64,000 nucleotides of DNA, taken from CADEEN01 sp963740395 (lineage in GTDB: Bacteria; Pseudomonadota; Gammaproteobacteria; Burkholderiales; Burkholderiaceae_C). Numbering within the stretch: the stretch's first letter is position 1; each line of letters starts with the position of its first letter. A model generated the notes under the pieces. It was not told where the DNA came from. It made no database searches and worked only from the letters and a program-made list of their open reading frames with translations. Shown here piece after piece: positions 9,649 to 18,483 of the stretch. The position numbers and the translations under genes are program-made. Location of the stretch: NCBI GenBank assembly GCA_963740395.1, contig CAVUEP010000015.1:68206-132205 (forward strand). The letters are read 5' to 3'.

Positions 9649-10476
9649 ATGCACACAATGATCCGAACTCTGGATGGACAGGCCAGGCTGCTGCGCGCGG
9701 TGGCGGTCGTCGGCGCCGTGCTGGCGTTGCTTGCTTGCAGTTCGGCGCCCAAGGAAGACCCGAACTCGACTGCGGCCGTCGAACGATTGTATGCAGACGC
9801 CAAGGACGACATGGCCAGCGGCAGCTACGACAAGGCCATCAAGACGCTGGAGCGCGTCGAGGGGCGCGCAGCGGGCACCCTGCTGGCTCAGCAGGCCACG
9901 ATCGACCTGGCCTACGCGCAATACCGCACCGGCGAGCGTGCGGCGGCGCTGGCCACGCTGGATCGATTCATCCGCCTCAATCCCTCGAGTCCGGCGCTGG
10001 ACTACGCGCTGTACCTGCGTGGCCTGGTCAACTTCAATGACAACCTGGGCATCCTGGGCGCGCTGGCGCGGCAGGACCTGGCCGAGCGCGACCAGCAGGC
10101 ATCGCGCGATGCCTACCAGTCCTTCCGGCAACTGGTGACGCAGTTTCCGCAGTCCCGCTACGCCGAGGACGCGCGCCTGCGCATGGACTACATCGTCAAT
10201 GCACTGGCCGCCTACGAGGTGCACGTCGCGCGCTACTACTTCCGTCGCGGCGCCTTCCTGGCCGCGGCCAATCGCGCCCAGCAGACCGTGCTCGAGTACC
10301 CCCAGACGCCGGCCAATCGCGAAGCCCTGTTCATCATGATGTCGAGCTATGAACGTCTTGGCCTGGAACAGTTGCGCGCCGACGCCGAGCGCGTGCTGAA
10401 TCAGAACTTCCCGGCCACCCAGTCAGGTCCTGCGGGCCTGCGCGAGACCCAGCGCGCCTGGTGGCAGTTCTGGTAA
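9649..10476 (+). CDS. bamD: Outer membrane protein assembly factor BamD
   Basis: Lipoprotein subunit of the BAM complex that inserts beta-barrel proteins into the outer membrane. The signal peptide ends in the lipobox LLACS, with acylation at the Cys. The remainder is TPR-like with the family signature RYYFRRGAFLAAANRAQQTV and YPQTPANREALFIMMSSYERLG. The length of about 275 residues is slightly above the E. coli protein. The ATG at 9,658 is an alternative start. It ends 14 bases from dinG, which is convergent. Confidence 0.92.
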   Translation: MHTMIRTLDGQARLLRAVAVVGAVLALLACSSAPKEDPNSTAAVERLYADAKDDMASGSYDKAIKTLERVEGRAAGTLLAQQATIDLAYAQYRTGERAAALATLDRFIRLNPSSPALDYALYLRGLVNFNDNLGILGALARQDLAERDQQASRDAYQSFRQLVTQFPQSRYAEDARLRMDYIVNALAAYEVHVARYYFRRGAFLAAANRAQQTVLEYPQTPANREALFIMMSSYERLGLEQLRADAERVLNQNFPATQSGPAGLRETQRAWWQFW

Positions 10477-10489
10477 GCCGGGTTGCGGC

Positions 10490-12535
10490 TCAATGAGCCG
10501 ACGCCAGTTCGCGCAGCCACTGCAGCGCCTCCGACTCCTCGGTCAGCCCGGTCATGGGCGGCAGCGCCGCTCTCAGCCGTCTGCCGTACGGCATCCGCGC
10601 CATGCGTGGGTCACACACCACGAGCAGGCCACGATCGCTTTCGCTGCGAATCAACCTGCCGGCGCCCTGCTTCAATGACACCGCGGCGTCGGCAACGAAA
10701 CATTCGTTGAACGCGCTGCGACCCTGACTCTCCAAGCGCTTGACCCGGGCTTCGATCAGCGGGTCGTTGGGCGGCGGAAACGGCAGCTTGTCGATCAGCA
10801 CGCATTGCAGCGCCTCGCCGGGAACGTCGATGCCCTCCCAGAATGTCTGCGAACCCACCAGCACGGACGCGGGCTGGGTCAGGAACGCCTGCAACAGCGC
10901 GCGTTTGGGCTGCGTCCCCTGCACCAGCACCTCGACATGGTCGCAGCCCGCGGCGTCGAGCTCTCTGCGCAAGGTCTCGGCAACCAGCGGCAGCGCCCGC
11001 AACGTGGTCGTGAGCACGAAGGTGCGACCGCCGAGTGCGGCCGCGCAGTGCGCCGCCAGCGTCGCCACCGCAACGGTGTGTCCGGGCTCGTTGGGTTTGG
11101 GGAACCGTGTCGGCACGTACAACCGGGCCAGCGTCGCGTAATCGAAGGGGCTGCCCAGGCGCAGCTTGGCAGCGTCTTCGAGGCCGGTCGTGGCGGTGAA
11201 CCAGGTCAGGTCGTCGTCGTCGCCCAGGGTCGCCGAGGTGAAGATCCAGGCCCTGCGCCCGCGCGATCGCTGCTCGGTGAGCATGTCGCGGATGTCCAAC
11301 GGCGACTCGACCAGCCGCGCCTGCTGCGGGCCGACATCGATCCAGCGCACATGGCCCTCGGCGGCGGCGCGTTGGAAGGCGTCTGCCAGACGCGCCAATG
11401 TCGACGCCCGTTCATGCAGCTTGGCAAAATCGGGGCCGAGGCCGACCACAGACTCGACGGCTGCCGCCGCCGCCCCGCTCGCCGTGGCAAGCGCATTCAA
11501 GCCCGCGACAAAGGCGGGCTGGTCGCTGCGCTCGGACCAGCGCAGCTTGACCATGCCGCGCAGCTCGCCCAAGGAGCCCACCGTGGCCAGGCGCAAGTCA
11601 CGTGCTGCGCGCTCGCAGGTGCCAGCCAATGCCTGCCAGTCGGCCAGGCCGCGCGCCTGCGCCAGGCCGAGCGCCAACAAGTCGCGGGCGAAGTCGAGCA
11701 CCTGGGCGCTGCCCAGCGTCGTGCCGAGGAACTGGACACCGGCCTCGACGAGCTGGTGCGCCTCGTCGAACACCACGGCGTCGACGCTGGGCAGCAACTC
11801 GGCCACGCCGGAATCGCGCAGCGCCATGTCGGCGAAGAAGAGGTGGTGGTTGACGACGACGACGTCCGCGGCCATGGCTTCGCGGCGCGCCTTGACGACA
11901 TGGCAGGCGCCGAAGTCCGGGCATTCGCTGCCGAGGCAGTTCTCGCGCGTGGACGTGACCAGCGGAATCACGGGCGACCGCTCGTCCAGGCCTTCGAGTT
12001 CCGCCAGGTCGCCGGTGGCTGTCATCTGCGCCCAGTCCTGCACCCGCGACAGCGCGCGCACCGCGAAGCGGTCGGGCAGCAGGACCGGCTGGCCCGGCCC
12101 GCCGCCCTGGCGCGCCTGCTTGAGCCGGTGCAGGCAGAGGTAGCTCGAGCGGCCCTTGAGCAGCGCCAGCTGCACCGGCACCCCGAGTGCGCGCGTCAGG
12201 CGCGGCAGGTCGCGCAGAAAGAGCTGGTCTTGCAGGCTCTTGGTCGCCGTGCTCACCAAGGCACGTCGGCCCGACAGCAGCAACGGCACCAGATAGGCGA
12301 ATGTCTTGCCAACCCCCGTGCCCGCCTCGGCCACGAGCGCGGTGCGCCGATCCACGGCCTCGGCCACTGCCTGGGCAAAGTGCTGCTGCACATCGCGCTC
12401 AACATAGCCGGCATCGGCTTGCGCCAGCGGCCCCGCCGCGGCAAAGGCATGCGCCACGGCCGTGGCCAGGGCGCCACGGTCATCCGCGGCGTCGGCGGGC
12501 ACCGCGGCCGGAACCGGAACGGCCTTGAGGCTCAC
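10490..12535 (-). CDS. dinG: DinG/YoaA-type Fe-S ATP-dependent DNA helicase
   Basis: XPD-family superfamily 2 helicase acting 5'-3' on damaged or structured DNA. Walker A is EAGTGVGKTF and the DEAH box is seen as VVFDEAHQLVEAG. The iron-sulfur cluster cysteines lie in CLGSECPDFGACHVVKAR and an upstream Cys (YLCLHR). C-terminal helicase motifs include QTFWEGIDVPGEALQCVLIDKLPF and QGAGRLIRSESDRG. It starts with GTG at 12,535 in a four-base overlap with the small YdcH-like gene. At 681 residues it is full length. Whether it is orthologous to DinG or YoaA cannot be decided by eye. Confidence 0.88.
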   Translation of the reverse strand: MSLKAVPVPAAVPADAADDRGALATAVAHAFAAAGPLAQADAGYVERDVQQHFAQAVAEAVDRRTALVAEAGTGVGKTFAYLVPLLLSGRRALVSTATKSLQDQLFLRDLPRLTRALGVPVQLALLKGRSSYLCLHRLKQARQGGGPGQPVLLPDRFAVRALSRVQDWAQMTATGDLAELEGLDERSPVIPLVTSTRENCLGSECPDFGACHVVKARREAMAADVVVVNHHLFFADMALRDSGVAELLPSVDAVVFDEAHQLVEAGVQFLGTTLGSAQVLDFARDLLALGLAQARGLADWQALAGTCERAARDLRLATVGSLGELRGMVKLRWSERSDQPAFVAGLNALATASGAAAAAVESVVGLGPDFAKLHERASTLARLADAFQRAAAEGHVRWIDVGPQQARLVESPLDIRDMLTEQRSRGRRAWIFTSATLGDDDDLTWFTATTGLEDAAKLRLGSPFDYATLARLYVPTRFPKPNEPGHTVAVATLAAHCAAALGGRTFVLTTTLRALPLVAETLRRELDAAGCDHVEVLVQGTQPKRALLQAFLTQPASVLVGSQTFWEGIDVPGEALQCVLIDKLPFPPPNDPLIEARVKRLESQGRSAFNECFVADAAVSLKQGAGRLIRSESDRGLLVVCDPRMARMPYGRRLRAALPPMTGLTEESEALQWLRELASAH

Positions 12536-12735
12536 GCCGGCTCGGGCGGATCGACCTGCGCCGCCAGCTGCGCGATCTGGTCCCGCAGCAGCAGTCGGCG
12601 CTTCTTCAGCCGGCGCAACGTCAGGTCATCGAGCGCTGCGCCCTCGCCCACCCGGTCGATCAGGCTGTTCAGGTCGGCATGTTCGATGCCAAGTTCGATC
12701 AGGCGGCGCTGGGGCGAATGCAGGTTCTCGGTCAT
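12532..12735 (-). CDS. YdcH-like (DUF465) small coiled-coil protein
   Basis: A 67-residue protein starting MTENLHSPQRRLIELGIEHA. It has the DUF465 pattern: a helical N-terminus with the paired HxDLNxLID element and a basic LRRLKKRRLLLRDQIAQL segment. The function of the family is unknown. It overlaps the dinG start by four bases and probably shares its transcript. The upstream 85 bases separate it from the divergent phosphatase gene. Confidence 0.75.
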   Translation of the reverse strand: MTENLHSPQRRLIELGIEHADLNSLIDRVGEGAALDDLTLRRLKKRRLLLRDQIAQLAAQVDPPEPA

Positions 12736-12819
12736 CGTGACGTTGCCAGTGTAGGCGAGCGGCAGAACTTCACGCCCGACGACGGGGCATCCGGCCTGCG
12801 CTTCCCGTACAGTGCACAC

Positions 12820-13590
12820 ATGCCAGCCCCCTCGCTCGCCTACCGCCTCAACGCTGCCACGGGCATGCACAGAGGCGACCGCGCGTACCAGCAGGACCAA
12901 GTCGAAATCATCGCCCATCCGCGCCAACCGGGGTGCGCGCTGGCCGTGCTTGCCGACGGCATGGGCGGCAAGAGCGGTGGGCGCAAGGCCGCCGACCAGG
13001 TCGTGATGGTCGCGCACCAGATCTACGAGCGCTACATGGCCGCGCGTGACGATCCTGCCGACCTGCTGCGCCAGCTGGTGCAGGAGTCGCACCTCATGAT
13101 CAAACTGACGGCATTGGCGGCCGAAGAGGAGCCGCACAGCACGCTGGCAGCTGTCCTGGTGGGGCCGGACCGGCGCTGCGACATCGTGCATGCCGGCGAT
13201 TCGCGTATCTACCATTTCCGGGGTCCGGACATGGTCAGCCGCACCATCGACCATTCCTTCGTGCAGCGCCTGATCGACGAAGGCAAGATCACCGAGGAAG
13301 AGGCCAATACGCACCCGCAGTCGAACCTGCTCACGGGCTGCCTGGGCACGCATGCAGACCCGCCGTTGACGCAAAGCCAGCTCGGCCAGCTCGAGGTGGG
13401 CGACAGCGTGCTGGCCTGCAGCGACGGCCTTTGGCACTATTTCACGCCCAAGGAAATGGGCGCGATCGTGCACACGCTGAGCCCGCGAGACGCCAGCGAG
13501 ATGCTCGTGTCCAAGGCGCGCCAGCGCGCTCGCGGCGGCGGCGACAACATCTCGCTGGCCCTGATGCGCATCGATCCGCTGGAGCGCTGA
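12820..13590 (+). CDS. PP2C-family serine/threonine protein phosphatase
   Basis: Metal-dependent protein phosphatase. Motifs in order are RGDRAYQQDQ (N-terminal Asp), LADGMGGKSGG (metal-binding DGMGG), HAGDSRIYHFRG, ACSDGLWHYF and GGGDNISLAL. The length of 256 residues equals a bare catalytic domain with no transmembrane or sensor part. ATG 12,820 is preferred because the upstream in-frame extension overlaps the divergent YdcH-like gene. Its substrate is not evident from the neighbours. Confidence 0.88.
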   Translation: MPAPSLAYRLNAATGMHRGDRAYQQDQVEIIAHPRQPGCALAVLADGMGGKSGGRKAADQVVMVAHQIYERYMAARDDPADLLRQLVQESHLMIKLTALAAEEEPHSTLAAVLVGPDRRCDIVHAGDSRIYHFRGPDMVSRTIDHSFVQRLIDEGKITEEEANTHPQSNLLTGCLGTHADPPLTQSQLGQLEVGDSVLACSDGLWHYFTPKEMGAIVHTLSPRDASEMLVSKARQRARGGGDNISLALMRIDPLER

Positions 13591-13664
13591 TCGAGTTCGG
13601 ACCGGCCGCGGGGTCCGCTGCGGCGATGCCCTGCAGCGCGCCGGCAGGACGTTGCCCCGACCGA

Positions 13665-14306
13665 CTACGGGTTGGAAGCCGCGGGCGGCGGCGGCAGCGG
13701 CTTGCTAGGCGCCCTCGAAGCCGCCTTGTCCGCGTTGCGCTGCTCCACACTCGCACGGTGCGCCTGAGCCTGCGACGCACGCCGCGCGGATGCCTCGGCA
13801 CGCCGCGCTGCAGCCGCCTCGGCCCGCATGGCGGCGCCCTCGCGCTCGGCCGCGGCCGCAGCGCGCTTGCGGGCAAGCGCTGCCGTCGGCGCGCTCGCGG
13901 CCGGCCTGGGTTCGCGAGCCGCCTGCCCGGGCGATGGTGTGGCTTGTTCTGCCATGCGTTGCCGTGAGCTCGCGGTGCGCTCCGCGGCACGCTGCTTGCG
14001 CCGCTCGTCGTCGATGGCGGCGCGCTCCCGGTCAAGCTGCAGGAGGCGTTCCCGCCGCTCGGCCTTGACACGCTCGATGCACGACGTCACGGCGAATCGC
14101 TGCGCACAGGCCGCTTGCTCGGACTGGGCCGTCTGTTCGATCGCCGAGCGCTCGCGTGCAAGGCGCTCGATCTCGGCCGCGCCAGCCTCCTCAGCCGCTT
14201 GCGCCAGACCGCAGGACAGGGCCAGCAGCAGCGCGACGCGCCAGCGCCGACCGCACGTCGAAATCAGATACGCGGGCACGTGATCACGTGAGCGAGGTGT
14301 CGACAT
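13665..14306 (-). CDS. Secreted Ala/Arg-rich coiled-coil protein, function unknown
   Basis: The N-terminus is a signal peptide (WRVALLLALSCGLAQAAEEA). The rest is almost entirely charged Ala/Glu/Arg helix, for example AAEIERLARERSAIEQTAQS, with two cysteines (AACAQRFAVTSCIERVKAERR). It ends in a Pro-rich tail. Composition suggests a periplasmic coiled coil. No family is recognised. The start overlaps the end of zapE by 23 bases, so it is likely the last gene of the odh-lpd-zapE run. Confidence 0.6.
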   Translation of the reverse strand: MSTPRSRDHVPAYLISTCGRRWRVALLLALSCGLAQAAEEAGAAEIERLARERSAIEQTAQSEQAACAQRFAVTSCIERVKAERRERLLQLDRERAAIDDERRKQRAAERTASSRQRMAEQATPSPGQAAREPRPAASAPTAALARKRAAAAAEREGAAMRAEAAAARRAEASARRASQAQAHRASVEQRNADKAASRAPSKPLPPPPAASNP

Positions 14307-15381
14307 CGCGACGCTCCAGCGCAAGGAACTCGGCCGTCTGCATTTCGTTCAATCGTGAGACCGTCCGGGCAAATTCGTGCATCAGCGACCCCTCCAGGTA
14401 CAGCGCCTCGGGTGGCACCTCAGCCGACATGATCAGCTTGACACGCCGATCGTAGAGGACATCGATCAGCCAGGTGAACCTGCGCGCCTCGCTGGCCATG
14501 CGCGGCTGCATCTGCGGCACCCCGGCCAGGATCAGGGTGTGAAATCGGGTGGCGATCTCGAGGTAGTCGTTCTGCGAGCGCGGCCCGCCGCACAGGGCCT
14601 TGAAGTCGAACCAGACGACGCCGCCCGCCTTGCGGCGCGCGACGATCTGTCGCTGCTCGATGTGCAGCAAGGGTTCTTCGTCGCGGGCTTCTGCGATGGC
14701 CTCGAACGCCTGCGTCAGCGCGGCCTCCGCCTCGGGCCCCAGCGGGCAGTGATAACACTGGACCCGGTCCATCGTGCGCCGCCGGTAGTCGGTGCCGTTG
14801 TCGACGCTGATCACGTCGAGCCTGTTCTTGAGCATCTCGATCGCCGGCAGGATGCGGTCGCGATGCAGGCCGTTCGGGTACAGCCCGTCCGGATGGAAGT
14901 TCGAGGTCGTCACGATGCTGACCCGATTGGAGAACAAGGCATCGAGCAGCCGGTGCAGGATCATCGCGTCGGTGACGTCGGCGACATGGAATTCGTCGAA
15001 ACAGATCAGTCGGAAGCGACGGGCGACGCGCCGGCCCAGTTCCTCGAGCGGGTTGGCGGTGCCCTTCAGGTCCTGCAGTTCGCGGTGCACCTCACGCATG
15101 AACTCGTGGAAATGCAGGCGCGTCTTGCGCCGCAAGGGCACCGACTGGAAGAAGCAATCCATCAGGAAGCTCTTGCCGCGCCCCACTCCGCCGTGCATGT
15201 ACACGCCGCGCGGGATCGGCGGATGACGGATCAACTGGGTCAGTGCATTGGAACGGCGGGACTTGTAGTCGATCCATTCGTTCTCGCAGCGTTCGAGGGA
15301 ATCGATCGCCCGCAGTTGCGCCGGGTCACCGGCGTAGCCGCGCTCCTTCAGCGTCTGCTCGTAAAAGGCGCGGACTCCCAC
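14284..15381 (-). CDS. zapE: Cell-division-associated AFG1-family ATPase ZapE
   Basis: P-loop ATPase reported in E. coli to affect Z-ring stability. Walker A is GGVGRGKSFLMD. Walker B is RLICFDEFHVADVTDAMIL. The sensor region is SIVTTSNFHPDGLYPNGLHR. The GTG at 15,381 gives a normal 365-residue protein beginning VGVRAFYEQTLKERGY; longer readings overlap lpd. It is positioned 13 bases after lpd, an arrangement conserved in Burkholderiales. Confidence 0.88.
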   Translation of the reverse strand: MGVRAFYEQTLKERGYAGDPAQLRAIDSLERCENEWIDYKSRRSNALTQLIRHPPIPRGVYMHGGVGRGKSFLMDCFFQSVPLRRKTRLHFHEFMREVHRELQDLKGTANPLEELGRRVARRFRLICFDEFHVADVTDAMILHRLLDALFSNRVSIVTTSNFHPDGLYPNGLHRDRILPAIEMLKNRLDVISVDNGTDYRRRTMDRVQCYHCPLGPEAEAALTQAFEAIAEARDEEPLLHIEQRQIVARRKAGGVVWFDFKALCGGPRSQNDYLEIATRFHTLILAGVPQMQPRMASEARRFTWLIDVLYDRRVKLIMSAEVPPEALYLEGSLMHEFARTVSRLNEMQTAEFLALERRDVDTSLT

Positions 15382-15394
15382 CGGCGCGCCCGGC

Positions 15395-16813
15395 TTAGAA
15401 GTTGAGCGTGCGCTTGTCGACCGCCAGCGCGGCTTCCTTGGTCGATTCGGCCAGCGACGGGTGGGCATGGCAGATGCGCGCAATGTCTTCGCTGCTGGCA
15501 CGGAAGGCCATGGCGACGCAGGCCTCGGCAATCAGCTCGCTGGCCAGGGGCCCGACGATGTGCACCCCGAGGATCTCGTCCGTGGTCGCGTCGGCGAGCA
15601 TCTTCACCATGCCGGTAGTGTCGCCGAGCGCGCGCGCGCGCCCATTGGCCATGAACGGAAACGAACCTGCCTTGTAGGCGCGCCCCGCGGCCTTCAATTG
15701 CTGCTCGGTCTGGCCGACCCAGGCGATCTCGGGGCTGGTGTAGATGACCCAGGGCACGAGGTTGAAGTCGACATGGCCATGCTGGCCGGCGATGCGCTCG
15801 GCCACCGCAACACCCTCTTCCTCGGCCTTGTGCGCCAGCATCGGGCCGCGCACCACGTCGCCCACCGCCCAGACATTGGGCAGGTTGGTGCGGCAGTCGT
15901 CGTCGACGACGATCGCGCCGCGCTCGTCGAGCTTGAGGCCGACCGCATCGGGGCTCAGGCCATCGGTGTTGGCGATGCGGCCGATCGAGACGATCAGGCG
16001 TTCGACCGCCAGCGTCTGCGCCTTGCCCTTGGCGTCGGTGTACGCCACGCTGACACCCTTCTTGCTCGCCTTGACCTCGCCCACCTTGACGCCGAGTTCG
16101 ATCTTCAAGCCCTGCTTGGTGAAGGCCTTGTGGGCTTCCTTGGCGATCTGTTCGTCAACGGCGCCCAGAAAGGTCGGCAGCGCCTCGAGCACCGTGACTT
16201 CGGCGCCCAGCCGGCGCCACACCGAGCCCATCTCGAGGCCGATCACGCCCGAGCCGATCAGGCCCAGCGTTTTCGGCACTGACGCCACGCGCAGCGCGCC
16301 GTCGTTGGAGAGGATGCGCTCCTCATCGAAGTCCGCGCCGGGCAGCGCGCGCGCGCTGGATCCGGTGGCGACGATGACGTGCTTGCCGACCAGGGTCTTG
16401 TCGCCCACGCTGACCTCGTAGCCGCCGTCGACCGCCCTGGCGAACGAACCACGCCCGTGAAAGAAGCTGACCTTGTTCTTCTTGAACAGGTACAGGATGC
16501 CGTCATTGTTCTGCTTGACCACCAGATCCTTGCGCGCGAGCATCTTGGGCACATCGATGCTGAGGCTCTTCAGCCCGATGCCGTGGTCGGCAAAGTGATG
16601 GCCTGCATGCTCGAAGTGCTCGCTCGACTGCAGCAGCGCCTTGCTCGGAATGCAGCCGACATTGGTGCAGGTGCCCCCGGGCGCCGGCCCGCCCTTGTCG
16701 TTCTTCCACGCGTCGATGCAGGCGACGCTCAGCCCCAACTGGGCCGCACGGATGGCTGCGATATAGCCGCCGGGTCCGGCGCCGATGACGATGACTTCAA
16801 AATTAGTGGACAT
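15395..16813 (-). CDS. lpdA: Dihydrolipoyl dehydrogenase (E3) of 2-oxoglutarate dehydrogenase
   Basis: FAD enzyme that reoxidises the E2 lipoyl group using NAD+. The FAD site is VIVIGAGPGGYIAAIRAAQLG and the redox disulfide is GGTCTNVGCIPSKALL. The NAD-binding GxGxxG is LGLIGSGVIGLEMGSVW. The C-terminal catalytic pair lies in CHAHPSLAESTKEAAL. The 472-residue length is typical. It is downstream of odhA and odhB, separated by a small PspC-domain gene. Confidence 0.94.
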   Translation of the reverse strand: MSTNFEVIVIGAGPGGYIAAIRAAQLGLSVACIDAWKNDKGGPAPGGTCTNVGCIPSKALLQSSEHFEHAGHHFADHGIGLKSLSIDVPKMLARKDLVVKQNNDGILYLFKKNKVSFFHGRGSFARAVDGGYEVSVGDKTLVGKHVIVATGSSARALPGADFDEERILSNDGALRVASVPKTLGLIGSGVIGLEMGSVWRRLGAEVTVLEALPTFLGAVDEQIAKEAHKAFTKQGLKIELGVKVGEVKASKKGVSVAYTDAKGKAQTLAVERLIVSIGRIANTDGLSPDAVGLKLDERGAIVVDDDCRTNLPNVWAVGDVVRGPMLAHKAEEEGVAVAERIAGQHGHVDFNLVPWVIYTSPEIAWVGQTEQQLKAAGRAYKAGSFPFMANGRARALGDTTGMVKMLADATTDEILGVHIVGPLASELIAEACVAMAFRASSEDIARICHAHPSLAESTKEAALAVDKRTLNF

Positions 16814-16822
16814 GGTGTCGGT

Positions 16823-17143
16823 TCAGATATCTTCAGGAACGAAGATCCAGAGCAGGACGTAGATGAGCAGGCCGAAGCCGCCGAAGAAGGCGAGCACGGC
16901 AAATACCAGGCGCCAGATCCAGGTCTCGGCACCCGTGGCCACCGCAAGGCCGCCGCATACGCCGCCGAGCCAACGGTCGTTGAGACTGCGGCGCAGGCGG
17001 TTGATCGCGGCCACCGGGGAACTGCCGGCATCTGCCGGCGCGCCGCCCAGCACACGCGCCTTGGCACGCTGGTACTCCTCGTCATTCAGCGCGCCGCGGC
17101 TGCGCAACTCCTCGAGGCGGGTCAGTTCATCAGCCAGGCCCAT
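16823..17143 (-). CDS. Small membrane protein with SHOCT-like and PspC domains
   Basis: The 106-residue protein begins with a short SHOCT-like helical motif (LADELTRLEELRSRGALNDEEYQRAKARVLG). A PspC domain follows: NDRWLGGVCGGLAVATG plus a hydrophobic segment (VFAVLAFFGGFGLLIYVLLWIFVPE). PspC-domain proteins are inner-membrane proteins often linked to envelope stress. It is inserted between odhB (10 bases) and lpd (9 bases), so it must be co-transcribed with the 2-oxoglutarate dehydrogenase genes. Its role there is unknown. Confidence 0.78.
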   Translation of the reverse strand: MGLADELTRLEELRSRGALNDEEYQRAKARVLGGAPADAGSSPVAAINRLRRSLNDRWLGGVCGGLAVATGAETWIWRLVFAVLAFFGGFGLLIYVLLWIFVPEDI

Positions 17144-17153
17144 GATGTGCTCC

Positions 17154-18467
17154 TCAGATGTCGAACAACAGCCGCGCCGGGTCTTCCAGCGCTTCCTTCA
17201 TCGCCACCAGACCGAGCACCGCCTCGCGACCGTCGACGATGCGGTGGTCGTAGCTCATCGCCAGGTAGTTCATCGGCCGCACCACGACCTGGCCGTTCTC
17301 GACCACGGCCCGATCCTTGGTGGCGTGCACGCCCAGGATCGCGCTCTGCGGCGGGTTGATGATCGGCGTGCTGAGCATCGAGCCGAACACGCCGCCGTTG
17401 CTGATGGAGAACGTGCCGCCGGTCAACTCGTCGATCGACAACTTGCCCTCGCCGGCCTTCTTGCCGAACTCGGCGATCTTCTTCTCGATGTCGGCAAAGC
17501 TCATCTGGTCAGCATTGCGAACGATCGGCACCACCAGGCCGCGCGGGCTGCCCACGGCGATGCCGATGTCGAAGTAGCCGTGGTAGACGATGTCGTTGCC
17601 GTCGACCGAGGCGTTGAGCACCGGGTACTTCTTCAGAGCCGCCACCGCGGCCTTGACGAAGAAGCTCATGAAACCGAGCTTGCAGCCATGCTCCTTCTCG
17701 AACTTCTCCTGGAACTTCTTGCGCATCTCCATCACCGGGGCCATGTTCACTTCGTTGAACGTGGTCAGGATGGCGTTGGTGGCCTGCGACTGCAGCAGGC
17801 GCTCGGCGACACGCGCGCGCAGGCGCGACATCGGCACCCGCTGTTCGGGGCGCTCGCCCAGGTTCTGCGCCGGTGGCGCGGCGACGCCCGGCAGCGGCTT
17901 GGCCGCGGCCGGCGCCGCAGCGGCGGGCGTGGCGGCGGGCGCGGCGGCCTTGGGGGCAGCCGCGGCGGCGAGCACATCGCCCTTGGTCACGCGGCCGTCC
18001 TTGCCTGTGCCAGCGACCGAGCCGGCGGCCATCTGCTGGTCGGCCATCAGCTTGGCCGCGGCAGGCATGACGACATCGCCCTTCTTGCCACTCGGCGCAG
18101 GCGACACCTCGGTGGCTGCCGCCGGTGCTTCAGCGGGCGCTTCTGCTGCCGCCGGCGCGACCGCCGCGGCCTTCTCTGCCGGCGCCTTGGCGGCCGCAGC
18201 CGCAGCGGGCGCCGCGGCCCCCTTGCCGTCGGTGTCGATCTGCCCGATCACTTGCTCAGCGGTCACGGTGGCGCCATCGCCCACGACATGCGCGGCCAGC
18301 ACGCCGGCGGCCGGCGCCGGCACTTCGAGCACCACCTTGTCGGTCTCGACCTCGATCAGGATCTCGTCGATCGCGACGACGTCGCCGGGTTGCTTCTTCC
18401 ATTGCAGCAGCGTGGCCTCGGCCACCGATTCGGACAACTGCGGAACCTTGATTTCGATAATTGCCAT
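17154..18467 (-). CDS. odhB: Dihydrolipoyllysine succinyltransferase (E2) of 2-oxoglutarate dehydrogenase
   Basis: E2 core of the complex. Domains in order: a lipoyl domain with the modified lysine in ILIEVETDKVVLEVPAP, an Ala/Pro/Glu-rich linker, a peripheral subunit-binding domain (AAAKLMADQQMAAG...GRVTKGDV), a second linker, and the acyltransferase domain ending in the catalytic SYDHRIVDGREAVL. The length of 437 residues is normal for a single-lipoyl E2. It follows odhA by 16 bases. Confidence 0.94.
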   Translation of the reverse strand: MAIIEIKVPQLSESVAEATLLQWKKQPGDVVAIDEILIEVETDKVVLEVPAPAAGVLAAHVVGDGATVTAEQVIGQIDTDGKGAAAPAAAAAAKAPAEKAAAVAPAAAEAPAEAPAAATEVSPAPSGKKGDVVMPAAAKLMADQQMAAGSVAGTGKDGRVTKGDVLAAAAAPKAAAPAATPAAAAPAAAKPLPGVAAPPAQNLGERPEQRVPMSRLRARVAERLLQSQATNAILTTFNEVNMAPVMEMRKKFQEKFEKEHGCKLGFMSFFVKAAVAALKKYPVLNASVDGNDIVYHGYFDIGIAVGSPRGLVVPIVRNADQMSFADIEKKIAEFGKKAGEGKLSIDELTGGTFSISNGGVFGSMLSTPIINPPQSAILGVHATKDRAVVENGQVVVRPMNYLAMSYDHRIVDGREAVLGLVAMKEALEDPARLLFDI

Positions 18468-18483
18468 GGATGTCTCTGGTGAA

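Noticed and set aside
10486..10500. CGGCTCAATGAGCCG hairpin as a terminator between bamD and dinG
   Set aside because: The stem is short with a three-base loop and no T-run follows on either strand; termination is possible but not supported.
10805..12754. A long plus-strand frame opposite dinG
   Set aside because: Antisense shadow; dinG has clear Walker, DEAH and Fe-S motifs on the minus strand.
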